This document shows positions 31,730-43,883 of a DNA stretch of 64,000 nucleotides, piece by piece. Position 1 is the first letter of the stretch. The number at the start of each line of letters is the position of its first letter. Position numbers and translations under genes: made by a program. The notes beneath the pieces were generated by a model. That model was not told where the DNA came from and did not search any database. It was given only the letters and a program-made list of their open reading frames with translations. The DNA comes from Phoronis australis (lineage: Eukaryota; Phoronida; Phoronidae), in contig NMRA01000810.1 in NCBI GenBank assembly GCA_002633005.1, positions 52,134 to 116,133 on the forward strand. The letters run 5' to 3'.

Positions 31730-32027
31730 CAGTGACTGTGCAGTTCGAAGTGTAGAAGTCCCAGTCCAGGTCGTCCACCAAATTCGGCGAGTCGAGACAC
31801 GGAAAATGTCGACACATATTGCTAACCCTGTTGACATTGAAAGTGAAACAATCGTCGTCGAGGAGACACGCATCTCCACACGTCAGCCGAGAAGCAGCGA
31901 TGACATTTTTGGCAGTTTCATCGATGATCCTCTTTGACTTGACACGATTGTATGTTCGCTGTCTGTCAAAGGAACTGACTTGGAAAACGCAAGCTGCAAA
32001 AAGACATAAACGTAAAAAGTTACACAT
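31730..32027 (-). CDS. Secreted PAN/apple-domain protein, first coding exon
   Basis: Starts at ATG 32027 with an A at -3. The first 19 residues, MCNFLRLCLFAACVFQVSS, make a good signal peptide with a hydrophobic core and a small-residue cleavage site. A PAN/apple-type module follows: LTCGDACLLDDDCFTFNVN, then RVSNMCRHFPCLDSPN and DLDWDFYTSNCTV. The spacing C-x3-C-x5-C-F-x-F-N-x-x-x-x-x-x-x-C and the late C-x-x-x-x-C fit the hairpin-loop disulphides of this fold, which binds proteins or carbohydrates extracellularly. The donor G|GTAAGA ends the exon in phase 1. The alternative is that TTTATGTCTTTTTGCAG at 31994 is an acceptor, with the signal peptide on an earlier exon. A truncated twin is at 27889-28013. 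Confidence 0.72.
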
Positions 32028-34756
32028 TATTGTGTCAGGCTAATGGGAAGCCTTTTGCAGGAATGATACACCTACCTATTTGGTTTCCTATATATATAGA
32101 GAACACGAGTTGCATTGATTTTTGGAAAACACGCGAGAAGAGAGTTGAAGACTTTCTAAGGATACAACGCAAATTGCGTATTGAAGGTTCTGCCACTCAT
32201 GTAATGTCACAAACAAGGAAACTAAAGCGAACCTTCAATAACGCAATCACTTCAGTTCATTTTTACTCGAAAAAAGAACTTCTCCGTGATAGTAAGTAGC
32301 AGCATATGTTAATAAAACCAACGACAGATTTAATGCCGCTTTACATACATGTACATCAGCGTTTATTGAAACACCGTCATCAGAAGAAAAAATACAGTGG
32401 TCACCTTGCTACGCACAACAACAAGTACATGTAGTGGAACACAGAAACCGTCATTTACAGGGGTGTTACAATACACTGGACTAGCAATGGCAACCTTTGG
32501 CGTCCCAGTTGCCTATTGACATTGAGTTTACACCAATTAATGGTTAGAGCCTCACGAATTTTAAGGTTCTTGTTGTTTCTGCTTGTTCTGTTATAGCAAA
32601 GTCATAGAAAGAGCATTGCTCATGACAATGACTGGAGCTCTGCAGATGAATATTAATGTGTGAACTTGTCTGAATTTAGATGTTCCCTGGTCCAGGTTTT
32701 CTAATGGCGAACATCCATGTTGCACTGGTGTTCGATTTCAAGCACGTAAAGCGTGAACACAATTTAACAGGAAATCAATGCAAAAACAATCATTGGGATG
32801 GTAATACAGACCCCCTAGTAACTGAAGATAACTAGACGTCACTGGTGTTTTGGTATATACCTATTCAGTCATTGGTTTCCTCTGATAGTATGCAGTAAAC
32901 AAACCTCTTGTGTCGCAAATTCTTGGTCTGGTCCTTTGCAATCTTTCATGGTCCAACTTCGTGATTCATGGAGCTTTGCTTTTTTATTTAACACTCCAGC
33001 CCAGGTAAACACGATTTGTTCCTGATCCTCCGCCCTCGGTTCCTTTCACACTGCTCCACTTTGTTTTCTTAAGTATAATTCATAATTTTGACTCTTCCTG
33101 TTTCGCATGATTATTCTTATTCGAACTTATTTTTTCAATTCTCATCATTAATTTATTTATATAAAGGGGATCTTCTTGTTAGCTATCATAAGTCTTTAGT
33201 AGCCCCCCTCTTTATTTAAGTTGTAATTTTTAAGCGGCGTTTTACCTGTACATATATTTGTTAACGTAATTAAAAGTGTTACCCTCTATCCCCCTCTCTC
33301 TGTCGTCAACATCATATTCCTGTCGGTCATCACATAGATGCGTATATGTATATACATAGCATTCTCTTCCGGCTGTTCAACGGCCTTCAACGGTCCTCTA
33401 TGCCTAGTTCATTAAAGAACGTCAAAGTTGTCAGTGCATACCAAAAATTCCCTCGGCTTTATCTCAAGCAAAGTGTCGAAATTAACGTTGAAGAATTTAA
33501 AACTAGGAACTATTTCGCTGATCTGTCATCTCATATTACATTGTTGCAAATTTCATTAGCGATTTTCATCAAGCTTTGCCTTCAGGATTTTGTGACCGGT
33601 CCAGACCTTTTGCCATGTAGCAAAGAAATGACTTTTTTGAAATGATTCTCTTTATGAGTATGCAAGAACTGTGCATCTCGTTAGTATTCATCATGGAACT
33701 AGGGGAGTAGTACTTTGTGATCAGAACGACCAGCAATTTGGTAAATTTGATTTTTCATTTTTGCCCACTCACTTATGGGATATTCTGTAGACACTCCTCT
33801 CAGATTGACTGCAATTCTTGCTCGTTTGCATTTTAGGGTTGTGTGTTTTGATCCTTGTTAACAAGTTGGTTTTGTATGTGTGGGGTACGAACTTTCTCAT
33901 TGAGTACATGTATGGACTTCTGATTAGAAAGGCCTAACATAATGACAACCCTAGTCTAATTTGCAACGTTGGGAATTTAGCAAACAATTTTCTTATGCTT
34001 GTTGTATTTCGTTGATTTTTTATTTTAATTTCTGCTACACATATTTGCTGGTTCTGTTAAATGTTGGCTTAAGATACAATTCCATTGTCAAAATCAATCA
34101 GTCGCCGAACACCTGAGAATATACAACTTGTTTCACGACATGACATATTACGATTTCTCGAATAGCATCAATAACTATTTCATTCAGTTTGATTTTCGCT
34201 GCTGTTTTTCGTTGCAATTTTGTTTTCGTTGTTGTTGTTTTTCGATAAACATTATATCCGAGAAAAGTCTTTCTTTGCATGTAATTACTTAACGCACGCA
34301 CTTTTATTCAATACCGTATTCCATCTTTCTGTCATTGACATTGTGCGTGGCCAAATCTTTATTATACTATACATGTACTCTTGGCATCGTGAATGCTCTT
34401 TAACTTCATAAGATTCCATCCACTAGAAATGTATGAGAAAGCAATGGAAAGTTTTTGTTTTCACTGTTGAGTCAGATGTGTAAGAGATTGAAACAACTGA
34501 CTGAACCACTGAGGCACCATTACAGCACTTCTATGTAGGCGAGAAAAGAGCGACAGAAAATTGACACGTCCTTTTCAAAATCAGACCTATTGCATAGCAT
34601 TTTTGATTTGCCATATATATAGTTAACACTGACTTCTTTAAAAAAAACGAGAAAACACCTGTTGACTGGGCCAGATTACTTTGTAATAAATTGTATGGCG
34701 AAAAACAAGTTACAAGGTTACAGTGCAAGCATTCGGTAAACGTTATTCCATTAAAC
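32028..34756. other. No gene assigned
   Basis: AT-rich sequence with several short open frames (33346-33645 plus is the longest, 99 codons, not starting with ATG), none with a family resemblance. The 32800-33350 part has CT-rich 3'-UTR-like texture and could be the tail of an old retroelement, but no coding motif supports this. Confidence 0.4.
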
Positions 34757-34860
34757 ACAAACGAGCGAAACCGAGCATCATTAAATGAATTGCTCGTATC
34801 TTTTTGTACTATAATTAGTTCCTTGTTGACAGTTTCAAGGAAGTAATAGAAAAGCCGAGA
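34757..34860. repeat. Hairpin repeat, member 1
   Basis: Contains CATCATTAAATGA, then AGTTCCTTGTTGACAGTTTC and AAGGAAGTAATAGA, a small stem TTCCTTG/CAAGGAA. The same order of words recurs at 35262-35368. Confidence 0.65.
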
Positions 34861-34946
34861 CTAATTCTTCACTGCTGAATAGAAAACAGGGTAATTAAGG
34901 TGCTGGGTGTTAGTGGCACCAGTGTCTGTGCAACTCTTTCTGGTTC
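34861..34946 (-). CDS. PAN-associated terminal exon, third copy
   Basis: Minus-strand exon after ATTCAGTGTTTTCAG, phase 1, reading TRKSCTDTGATNTQHLNYPV then FYSAVKN and a stop at 34861. It is clearly related to 27396-27511 and 31152-31351 (C-T-D-T-G-A-T-N-x-Q-H-x-x-Y-P-x-F-Y-S), with silent third-position differences that argue for coding. No PAN exon is recognisable upstream up to about 36 kb. Either the exon is alone or its partner is too diverged for me to see. Confidence 0.45.
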
Positions 34947-35261
34947 CTGAAAACACTGAATGACAACAGCTCATTACGCAGACTGGGTCCTCTCTGGTCC
35001 AGTTCAAGCACTGGTCATTCATCAGAAAGGCGAGAATGGGTTCGGATCTCCAGCATGGCTTGTGCATTTTTTTCAACCTCACCTTTCAAGCACTCTGTAA
35101 AGGGGAACACAACAATTTTAGTTAAATTACAATGTTTCCGGAGTGGCGCATGTACATGTATCATAATTACGTAGAATTCGGGACAGTCTAATTAAGTTGG
35201 GTAGTTATCGACAATAATAAAAAAGCAAAATGACATTAACAACGGTCGCTTTTCCATTATT

Positions 35262-35368
35262 GAAACAGACTAGCAAAAGCAAACATCATTAAATGACTTA
35301 CTTCGATCCTTTCAAGTGCTATAATTATTTCCTTGTTAGTAATCATTATCAAGGAAGTAATAGAGTAT
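35262..35368. repeat. Hairpin repeat, member 2
   Basis: Second copy of the element at 34757-34860: CATCATTAAATGACTTACTT, ATTTCCTTGTTAGTAATCAT and TATCAAGGAAGTAATAGA. Confidence 0.65.
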
Positions 35369-38300
35369 TAGGTTATGATATATTTTTCTAACATGCAGTT
35401 TCGAAATCGTTGCAACATATACACTGTACATCTGGACTCATTTTGTTTCAAGGATAAAATTTTCCCACTTAGTCTGTTCTGCCAATATATTCGAAACATC
35501 TTGAAAATTTGTCGCCCGAGAGATATTTATATTGGCTTTCTAACGTCTGAGAATTCCATTTACTATTGTTTTGTCAGTGTTGTATTAAATTTAGTATAAG
35601 TCTGCAAAGCGCATACATCATGAGCAACTTTCGACGATGTTTTGATTTCATGTCACTGAAAACAAGATTTTTCTGAGAGTGGTCCAAGCACCATTGAAAT
35701 AGATACATGTACATGTAGCATAATCTAGGATTACTTCAATTTCGTGGTCAACCACTTGACCATTTTTGAAAACAACCTTCTTGTTTCCGCTAGAGTGAGC
35801 ACGAAATCTCTTCAATCATTTGACACTTACATGTATAGACATTATAGACAGTAGCCCAAGAATTTTAAGTTTTTGCTCGAGGTGCCTCAATTTACAAGGC
35901 AGACTAGTACAGTTGCGCAAGGCTCAAACGACTACAGGGGCCCGGTGTCGGTCTATGTCGTACAGTAAAAAGCCAAATGATGAGTTCAGTACTAGTGTCA
36001 ATGTAAAGAAAGGCCACCTTAGCTAAAGAATGTCACACTAACACTGTTTGTTTGTTGCAGTGTGCCACATTTGCCTCGACTCATCATTTTACGATGACGC
36101 TTCCAACATTACGTTTAAAGTTGGTTTGGATGTTTTGAAAGAAGTACGGTTTCGTAGAGAGTTAAAACTGAATAAAATTGCGCTTGATTTTAATAATAAA
36201 TTTGTGACGTGGAACTTTTTCGGGCTAGAGAATGGACGATGTGGACATTCCAAAGTTCTGAACACTAGGTTTGTGTTGCGATTGTGTTTGAGACTAATAT
36301 CAACGACCAGAATCCATTTTAGTTCAGATAAAAGCGATATGAGGCCAACATTGACCCAGACATAACTTCATTGCGCACTCACTACACGTGCGTAGAAAGA
36401 TCCAAGTTTCCAAATGCCGACTTTTAGAAGAAAATATTTGCAATGTTCACAATGAAGATCTGCTAAGAAACACGCAGAATATACATGTATGTCACCATTA
36501 ATTCAAATCATGAGTTTCAGCTTGACACTTAAAAGTAATTAGGGTGATTTGTGTCGTTTAAAACGAATCAATGATATCACCAAAGTCTGATTGTCGTTTC
36601 CTTGCTTAACTTGCATTTGGAAAAGCTCTTCATTAATTAATACTGTTCAAACATTCAACAGTGTTGATCAATAACGAGTGTGCACTGCTATTGGCGAAAA
36701 GTTACACGTAGGCCTATCGATAAAAAAAATCCTTTTACTTGCCGGTACACACTTAACGTTTAATGCTACTACGGATATGTGATTGGTGTAACAGGTACAG
36801 TACCCCAATGAATTTCTCTGGCCGGGGCCCCTTGACGGTTAAGTCGACCCTGAACATGAATAGTCTTGAGCTTGTACATTGTTGACGGAAACTGATGCAT
36901 CTTAGCACAAAAATAAGCAAATTCTTTACAACAGGTGTTACTTGATTATACTATTCAATAAAATACACGGTAGGTCTAAACTGTGAGTAGAATAGTATGT
37001 ACATGTACAATGTATACGGATGTAAACAACATTCACACGGAAATAGGTCACGGCGGAGTTCTCACTGGTGGCACTGCATACTCTTCTCCTTATATGGAAA
37101 TGTACTTCACCTTTCCACTGAAACAGTTCAAAAAGCTCAATTATGACTCAATTCTCGAGAAAATATACAAAGTTCTGACCAACGTCAAAGAGTTCATTCA
37201 GATACATGTAGCCATAGGTTTTGGATTGCAACAGAAAGAGTTAGTAAGTAGTACTCTGGCCTGAAAAGTGCAAGTTGAGAAACTTTTCACGGGAACCTTT
37301 TTCCCGTCACTGGTGTCTACATTTTTTAGACTTGAATAACCAGAGTTCTACGCAAAACTCATTCAAAGCTAATGTAAATGGATAGCACAGAAAACATATT
37401 TGTCTTGAAATTAATTGGCCGTCGTCGCAACAGCTACTCGAAGAGTGAAAGATTTGTTAATAGTATTCAGAATCGCTTGATATTTTGCTCAGACACACAT
37501 CGGTCACTGTCTCCATTTGTCTTGATGGGTGTATTAGTAGTCATTTTAGCGACTTGCAAACCCTTTTCCAAATTCAGAACCATTAACATATAAACACTCG
37601 TGACGGTTTTAGGTGTTACATAGGGATAGTCAAGCAGGAACAACATTTGAAACTTTTGTGGGTAGGCTGTAAAATATTAATTTTGCTTTTTTTGTTTAGA
37701 ACCAATGGTAGGGCCGTAAGAAGAGGGGGCCCGGGGGGCGTGTCCCTCCAAAAACTTGCAGGCGTCAGGGTTAAACCATAGCAACCGACATAGGCTTGGG
37801 ACCGGGGACAGTCTATAAAAAAGACTACGATTACGGATACATTATACAACTCAGTATCAGTGCATGGTTTACCCTTTTAGGGCCCTGGCCAAGAAACTGT
37901 TGTTAGGGTCTCCGATTTTGCAGCATACATGTAGATCGTCTTAACGCACTGGAAAACGTGCCCTTCAACATTTCACACATTATTTCGAAAAATCGAGAAA
38001 CTTCGTAAAACGAAGCTTTTGCGGAGCACATTAATTCACTGGACTTTAGATTCGATAAGACAGTTATCCAAATGCTTAAATGCAAGTATAATATTTTCCA
38101 GAGGCCCACTGCAAAGCAATATCAAAACAATCGACCCAAACAACCAAAAATGTGAAAAATACAATAGGATTGACCACCATCAAAAAATTGGAATTTTGAA
38201 GAACGTGAAGATCACTATTTGTGTATTACGCAAAGAGGCTACTTCCTATGGTTAGTTATAAATAATGTTATTTTTCCAACAGTATCAAAAGAATAGTATT

Positions 38301-38690
38301 TCTTTTGAAGGTCGTTACTAGAAACTGTTTGTAATGAATTCACAAATGTCGAAAAGACTGGGAGCTATTATTTGTATACATGTCGAAGGTGATTACTCAA
38401 AGTACTTGCAATAATAAACAAATATTTCAGCATTTTTGGAGTTCATGTTAAACTTGTGAATTGTTATAGGTACCTCGGAAATGAGCAAAAATACACCTTA
38501 ATATGAATGCCCCATCCCTCATTTTCCCCGGGTTACCCGTTAAAAATCTGTGACCATTCCGTTTTGATAAAAAAAACTTCGTTGTTTTCTGTCTTACGTT
38601 TGTGTATGTACGAAAACCGACAGGTTAATAGATGAGTTTTGGAAATAAGAAGCTAACATTTTAAGAAATGATGATGTTTCAGTGTATTTA
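35369..38690. other. No gene assigned; several plus-strand open frames
   Basis: Open frames at 36048-36365 (preceded by GTTTGTTTGTTGCAG, reading VCHICLDSSFYDDASNITFK onward), 36983-37264 and 37378-37593 lie in order on the plus strand. They could be exons of one gene. I see no domain I recognise and no good donors, so they are not called. Confidence 0.35.
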
Positions 38691-38711
38691 GTTCATGCCT
38701 GAATGACATGG

Positions 38712-38775
38712 TCCAGTGGGACAAGTATCCGCTTTCTTTACTCAAGGTCGAAGGCTCGAGTCATACTGGGGAACT
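38712..38775 (+). repeat. tRNA-like sequence, probable SINE head
   Basis: Reads TGGTCCAGTGGGACAAGTAT, then CCGCTTTC and, 25 bp further, GGTCGAAGGCTCGAGTCATA. The two ends resemble A and B boxes of tRNA-derived SINEs. Immediately followed by an 18-bp-arm inverted repeat. Confidence 0.5.
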
Positions 38776-38828
38776 GATTACCTGGAACTACATGTACATG
38801 TATTTGTAGATAGTTCCAGGTAATCAGT
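38773..38828. repeat. 18-bp-arm inverted repeat
   Basis: ACTGATTACCTGGAACTA and its exact complement TAGTTCCAGGTAATCAGT are separated by 20 bp that include ACATGTACATGT. Confidence 0.9.
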
Positions 38829-39097
38829 GTAGTAAGACCACATGAGCGGCCTTCTCACGTATGGTACAACAGTGTGTACCAGAATGTACGGCAATTATTT
38901 TGTTAAACCAAGCGAATTATTTACAATGCTGGTGACTTTCGGTTACGGGAAGGAGGCCTTTGTCGGACGACTACCGAGTGACAGTTCGTTTAGGACATCA
39001 CCAGTGTCATGATTAGACACTACAATTTACCGAAAAAACAACACGTTGTCGGGTAAAGCTTATTTTAGTTTATAGCTCAAGAAATTGTACAATAAGA

Positions 39098-39310
39098 ATG
39101 GCGAAACAGTCTTGCGTGTGTAATTCCGACAGCTATTATGCAGCTAGAGGAGAATATGTTGCCGTCATTTTGGACATCTCCTAATAAGCCGAAAAATGAT
39201 ACTGAAAGGTGCAAGCTGGCTCAGACTGTGTAGTCGGCCACACGACTAGCTGAAATTGGCAGTGTTGCTTGATTACTCGAAGTCTACACACGTGTACAAG
39301 CATTTCCAAG
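39098..39310 (+). pseudogene. THAP-domain remnant, second copy
   Basis: Aligned to 23359-23560. It starts MAKQSCVCNSDSYYAARGEY but has lost 8 bases within the first zinc-ligand segment, and it meets a stop within 30 codons. Further on, PNKPKNDTERCK recalls the central THAP helix in another frame, then an in-frame TAG. The donor corresponding to CTAAG|GTACGT has become CCAAG|GATACG. Clearly non-functional. Confidence 0.65.
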
Positions 39311-40159
39311 GATACGCACATTCAGTCTGGTGGCTATATTGTAGGCCTATCTGATTTAGACTCTGGAGTTTCACTCGTCTGGCCTCCTTTTTCATGACAC
39401 CTACTGCACCACTTACGGCAAATTCCGATCATTAATTTGACTTAGCCGCAGCCCTAGACCTACCGGACCTAGCTGCTTGCCTAGGACCACATAGGTGTGA
39501 GTCTGAGCTATGAATCTGAGATTTTAATAAAAAATTTCGCTCGAAAGATTAAAAAAGCATGGGCAGTGCTATCCACTCAACCTTTTTGCTAGGGGAATCC
39601 CATCAGTTGTGACCTACTTTTCATTTGGAGGAATTAAGTAGACGGGAGAATAAAAATATCGATGAATCTTCACTGATTTTGTTCAAAATATCATGAAAGC
39701 TATGCCATCGTTCAGATCATTACGACTTCAAGGTACATGTACGTACCCAGCTTTACACATTTTAAACACATTGCATGAGTGGCCTTGTCATTTGCAGGTG
39801 TTCTTTGGATTATCTCTGGCTCCAAAATACTTTTCTTCCAACATTTATTTTTTCAAAGTCACATTTACAAATTCTCGTATCATGAACGTTCGAATCACTG
39901 TTGAAAAGCATCGCCTGTTGTCTTTGTCGAAGCGTTTTCGGATAGTCCAAAAAACACTCTTCGATTCCATCAGGAACGTGGTTCAGCTACAGTGCATTTG
40001 CCTCCGACATCTTGTTTGTTTGTAGGGTGTCACGTGACTTTTTGCGGGAAAGTCAATCTTGCAAATAATTTTAAATTCTCTCCAATGATAACTCATGGAC
40101 TTATATCGTTATAGCTAAATGTAGGAAAAATAAATCTCGTTAAGTATGTTATTCTACAA

Positions 40160-40240
40160 GCACAAACTCAGGGGTCTCGGGGGGCTCGAACAAACCCCCC
40201 ATTTGGCGAAGTGGGCAAAACTGTCCGTCTCAGACAAACA
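40160..40240 (+). repeat. Dispersed repeat, member 2
   Basis: Second copy of the 9310-9400 element, with GGGGCTCGAACAAACCCCCC then ATTTGGCGAAGTGGGCAAAA. Confidence 0.55.
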
Positions 40241-42339
40241 AAAAGTCTATTAAAAAGGTAGGAATTCGGTGAATGCAGAATTCATAGCTCATAGTTTATT
40301 GTTTTTGTTACAATCAAATCCAAGACGGTTGCCTTTTTGTTTCAAAAATCTCACTTGAACGCTTTTTAACATTCATCTTTTTCCAAGTCAACCTGTCTGA
40401 TTCTACGCTGCTAAATCCTCATTATTTCCATCCTCAGCACCACCCCCACCACCATTTCCACCGTCATCAGCGTTGTCATCATGATCATCGTCGCCGTCAG
40501 TTATAGTCACCAGTACACTAACAGTAGCCCTGTTCTCGTAAACACATATTTTCCCCAGCGTTCTTCGTGGAGTATTGTTTCATGCAATCATTGTCGTTTT
40601 CATAGTCAACGACAACGGCGTTGTTGGGTCGGGAATAAATTCGCCAATAGCGTTGGTTATGTCGTCATCTTGTTAGCACAGTTTTATTTCATTATAAATT
40701 TCGAAGAGTTTTCAGTTAGTGAAATATACAGTTAAGACGATGAACCATTCCATAATATTGAAAGATAGTTGAAAAATGAGGAACGGCCGTACGAGAATAC
40801 AAAATTGAATCACAAACTGAGCATTTACATGTACATGTACGCAACTAATGTGTCATTTCAACTTCGATGAACTTCCATTTTCATTTCGTAGCTTCTGAAA
40901 TGGAATTTATCATAGAAATACTTCTCCCGTGTTGACCATAGCACTGGAATATAACGGTGAAATCAGTCTGAAGTAAGGACTTTACCGCAAAAAAGCAGAT
41001 TTATGTTAACGGCGAGGGAAAGTCGAGGACACTGGAAACAGATGATCGTGTCAGTAAAGAAACACATGCTCGATATTAGATCACAATTTCCTGTGAGCAT
41101 TTTAGTTTCTCAGTGTCGAAATACCGGACGCATACTGTACATGTACATGTATGTAACAAATCGCTTTTGTTTGGCTTGAATTAGATTTTGCCTTATTTTC
41201 CAGGGGACGTTAGGTAAGCAATTGACCTGTTTATGGTGGCTCAGGTTAAAACTATTGAAGGCTAAGCAGCTGCTAATCGTGGTCATTTCAACGGGATTTG
41301 GATCGACGAGTTTGCCCAACTTGCATCCGTGTTTAAATAAATTGAACTCTCGAAAAACGTTTCCGCTCATATTTTAATACTAGAATACTCGAGAAATTAC
41401 CACTAATAGTGTAGTCGAAAAATGGCACCCCGTGCACCACCGGACTTCAACTTTAAAGTTGGTATTTTATGAAGGAAATTATGGGTGAAAACGGAAAAAT
41501 GATATTAACAATGCCTCACGCATGTTTTTTATGCAAATTAGAGCCAGCATTACCAATTTTGCTATATTTCGCAATATCTCACATACTATTTCATATAGTT
41601 GAAAAAGCTAAATGTCTGGGCTTATGTTCTGTGGGTCAAACATTACATCAGAACTACAAGTAAGTGATAAAAGTTATCTTTCAGATGCAGAACACTCAAC
41701 ATATGAAAAACCACTACCGCGCCTTAAAGGATCATGCCACCCAAAAACAACCTATTTTGTATCAATTCAGATCGAGTAGTTCCACTCGATAACGCCACGT
41801 ACGGTTGCGTTACCTGACACCTGACGGCAGACGGAGGTGTTGAAATTATCCAATAACGTCATTGGTTTCACACGCAGTCTGTTTAGTAGTTCACAACACG
41901 CGTTACTAGTGACAGCCCATCGTTTAACACCAATAAATCATCAAACTTCGATAATACACCGAGTTTTTATAAAAACGTGTTGTTTTATTTCGCTGTTACG
42001 GATTTATTGGTATTTGGACACACCATAGCCTACAAAGTTCGGTAGGCCAATTTACCAAGGCCCGCTTTCCTCGCAGTTGCTTAGTTCGGACAAGCGGGAA
42101 CCGATGTCCCGCAACATAGCGTCATTCACTTTACAAATGAACCACTGACATCGCTGCGTCGTTTCTCACCTTCCTCACAGGTTAACGTGACACATCTCGG
42201 CAAGGTAAGGTCGACCGTATGCTAGGCGATGTGGATATAGACTGATTAAGATGGTAAAAAGACTGATAAAATCGGGTGGCATTCTCCTTTAAGATCTAGT
42301 GTCTTTCATCACTGTACTCAGTCAGGTTGTTCACGAATC
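40241..42339. other. No gene seen
   Basis: Ordinary AT-rich sequence with short open frames and one ACATGTACATGT tract (40828-40840). A CCACC/CACC-rich stretch at 40437-40465 reads as simple sequence. Confidence 0.5.
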
Positions 42340-42409
42340 CAGTCATTTCGTTATCCTTTTAGCTAAAATTTATCAGTGACAAATACATGGCAGCCGATTG
42401 AGGAAAAAG

Positions 42410-42572
42410 CAGTGCTGTAGTAGGGCGTAGGCGCATGTAGGCGCAGCCAACCTTTTAGCATTTGAATGTAGCGCCTACGCACCGTAAGTTACGTTCAGTG
42501 GTTTTAAAAGGTGATACTATGGGCTTTGGGAGCCTACTTACATGTACCTCTAATTTAACCACTACACCACTG
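42410..42572. mobile_element. 163-bp hAT-like non-autonomous element
   Basis: Inserted in copy B relative to A. It is flanked by a perfect 8-bp duplication GGAAAAAG (42402-42409 and 42573-42580), while A has a single GGAAAAAG at the same place. The ends are CAGTGCTGTAGTAGG and, on the other strand, CAGTGGTGTAGTGGT. An 8-bp target duplication with CAG-starting ends is the hAT hallmark. The interior has an inverted pair GCGTAGGCGC and GCGCCTACGC. Confidence 0.88.
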
Positions 42573-43883
42573 GGAAAAAGACGAAAAGCAAATTCTTGGC
42601 GCTATCCACTTTAAAAAATGTATACTTGACTTACTTTAAATCTAAAATTTTGCAGGTATGGGAACAAACACAAACTCGTCAATAGGGTCCTACATACTTT
42701 TTACAAAGTGGTGTACCCTTGAGAAGTGCTTGAAACCCCAGCGACTGTTGCCTGAAGCTTTATTTCATGTGTTATCGAGAGTTCTGGATTCAGATTAGCT
42801 TCCCGCATAAGAGCCGCGATAAAGCCAGGGAACCTTTGGACAAACCTTGAATATTTTAAGTGAACGAGGCATCTGCGAGCTACAGTTAAGTTCTGTACTT
42901 ATGAGCAAAATGATTGTTTTGAATCAACAAAGTGCATACTATGATAATGAATCTACGGATAAGTTTGCAGTAGTCGAATAAATTTCTCTGAATTCAATAA
43001 ATGAAAACAAAATACAAACAAAAAGGCTATTTTTGTAGGTTAAAGAAGGTGTTCTCCAAAACTCTGCTAGGATTTTTAAAAATGTTCCATTTTTGCATGA
43101 GAGACTAACCACATTTTAAGAGTTGGTTTTTTTTCTGATTCTCGTTACATTTAGTCATGTGAAGCACGAGGGGTCCTGAAGTAATGATTGTAAAGATGGC
43201 CGAGTTGAGCTGACAAGAAAGTCTAATTGAGAGAAAAGTCTTTACAGTTATGAATTCACTAGTACAGTGTCTGCTGGAAATGTCCCCTTCGGCATCTCCA
43301 GTGTAAGCACAACTCGAGTTTTTTGAAAAGTTTTAATGGTGTATTCTTGCAAAGGAAATACATAATATAATAAACTTTGAACTCGAAATACATTCCAAAC
43401 ACTAAAATGTAAAAGGCTCCAGTTTCCCTTCTTTGACAAAAGAGTGGCCACGGAAAGGCGTGGGACCACCTTGAAAACACATTTACAAAACTGAAAAATA
43501 CGAAAGCATGCAGATTTTCATGCAGTCAGCGTTAACCAACAAGTGTTGAACATTAAAATCAATGAACTCGCATTTCACAAACAAACGCAATCCACTCACC
43601 TGGAACTTCCTGCTCTCAATTTACACCTAACTGCAAATACTTAAACGATAAACATCTGAGACATTGGAATAATAATAATATCATTTTCAGGCAATTTATT
43701 CCGGAAATTCGACTCGAGACATATGAACATGCATAACATGGCAATGTGTTTTAGATAACACAGGCTACACATATCAAAATCTCTTTCGATACTAGCAGAA
43801 ACGCCAGTTGTGTGAGCGGTTATAAGTGTCACGCTTGCGGACGCTTTGAGTTACTCCTACCCTGCTGGCGTTTTCGAACTCAC

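Larger units (their letters stand above)
28085..31854 (+). repeat. 3.8-kb tandem unit 2
   Basis: Second copy, starting with TTTAACAGAAGTAGACGTGT as unit 1 does. It contains the same set of exons (CTHRC1-like last exon, CTHRC1-like middle exon, short terminal exon, PAN exon) in the same order and orientation. Confidence 0.9.

Noticed and set aside
36048-37593. Multi-exon plus-strand gene from three consecutive open frames
   Set aside because: One plausible acceptor but no good donors and no recognisable domain; left unassigned.
42520-42575. Possible tRNA-derived SINE (minus strand AGTGGTGTAGTGGTTAAA)
   Set aside because: The segment is the right end of the 163-bp hAT-like element with an 8-bp target duplication, which explains the A-box resemblance.
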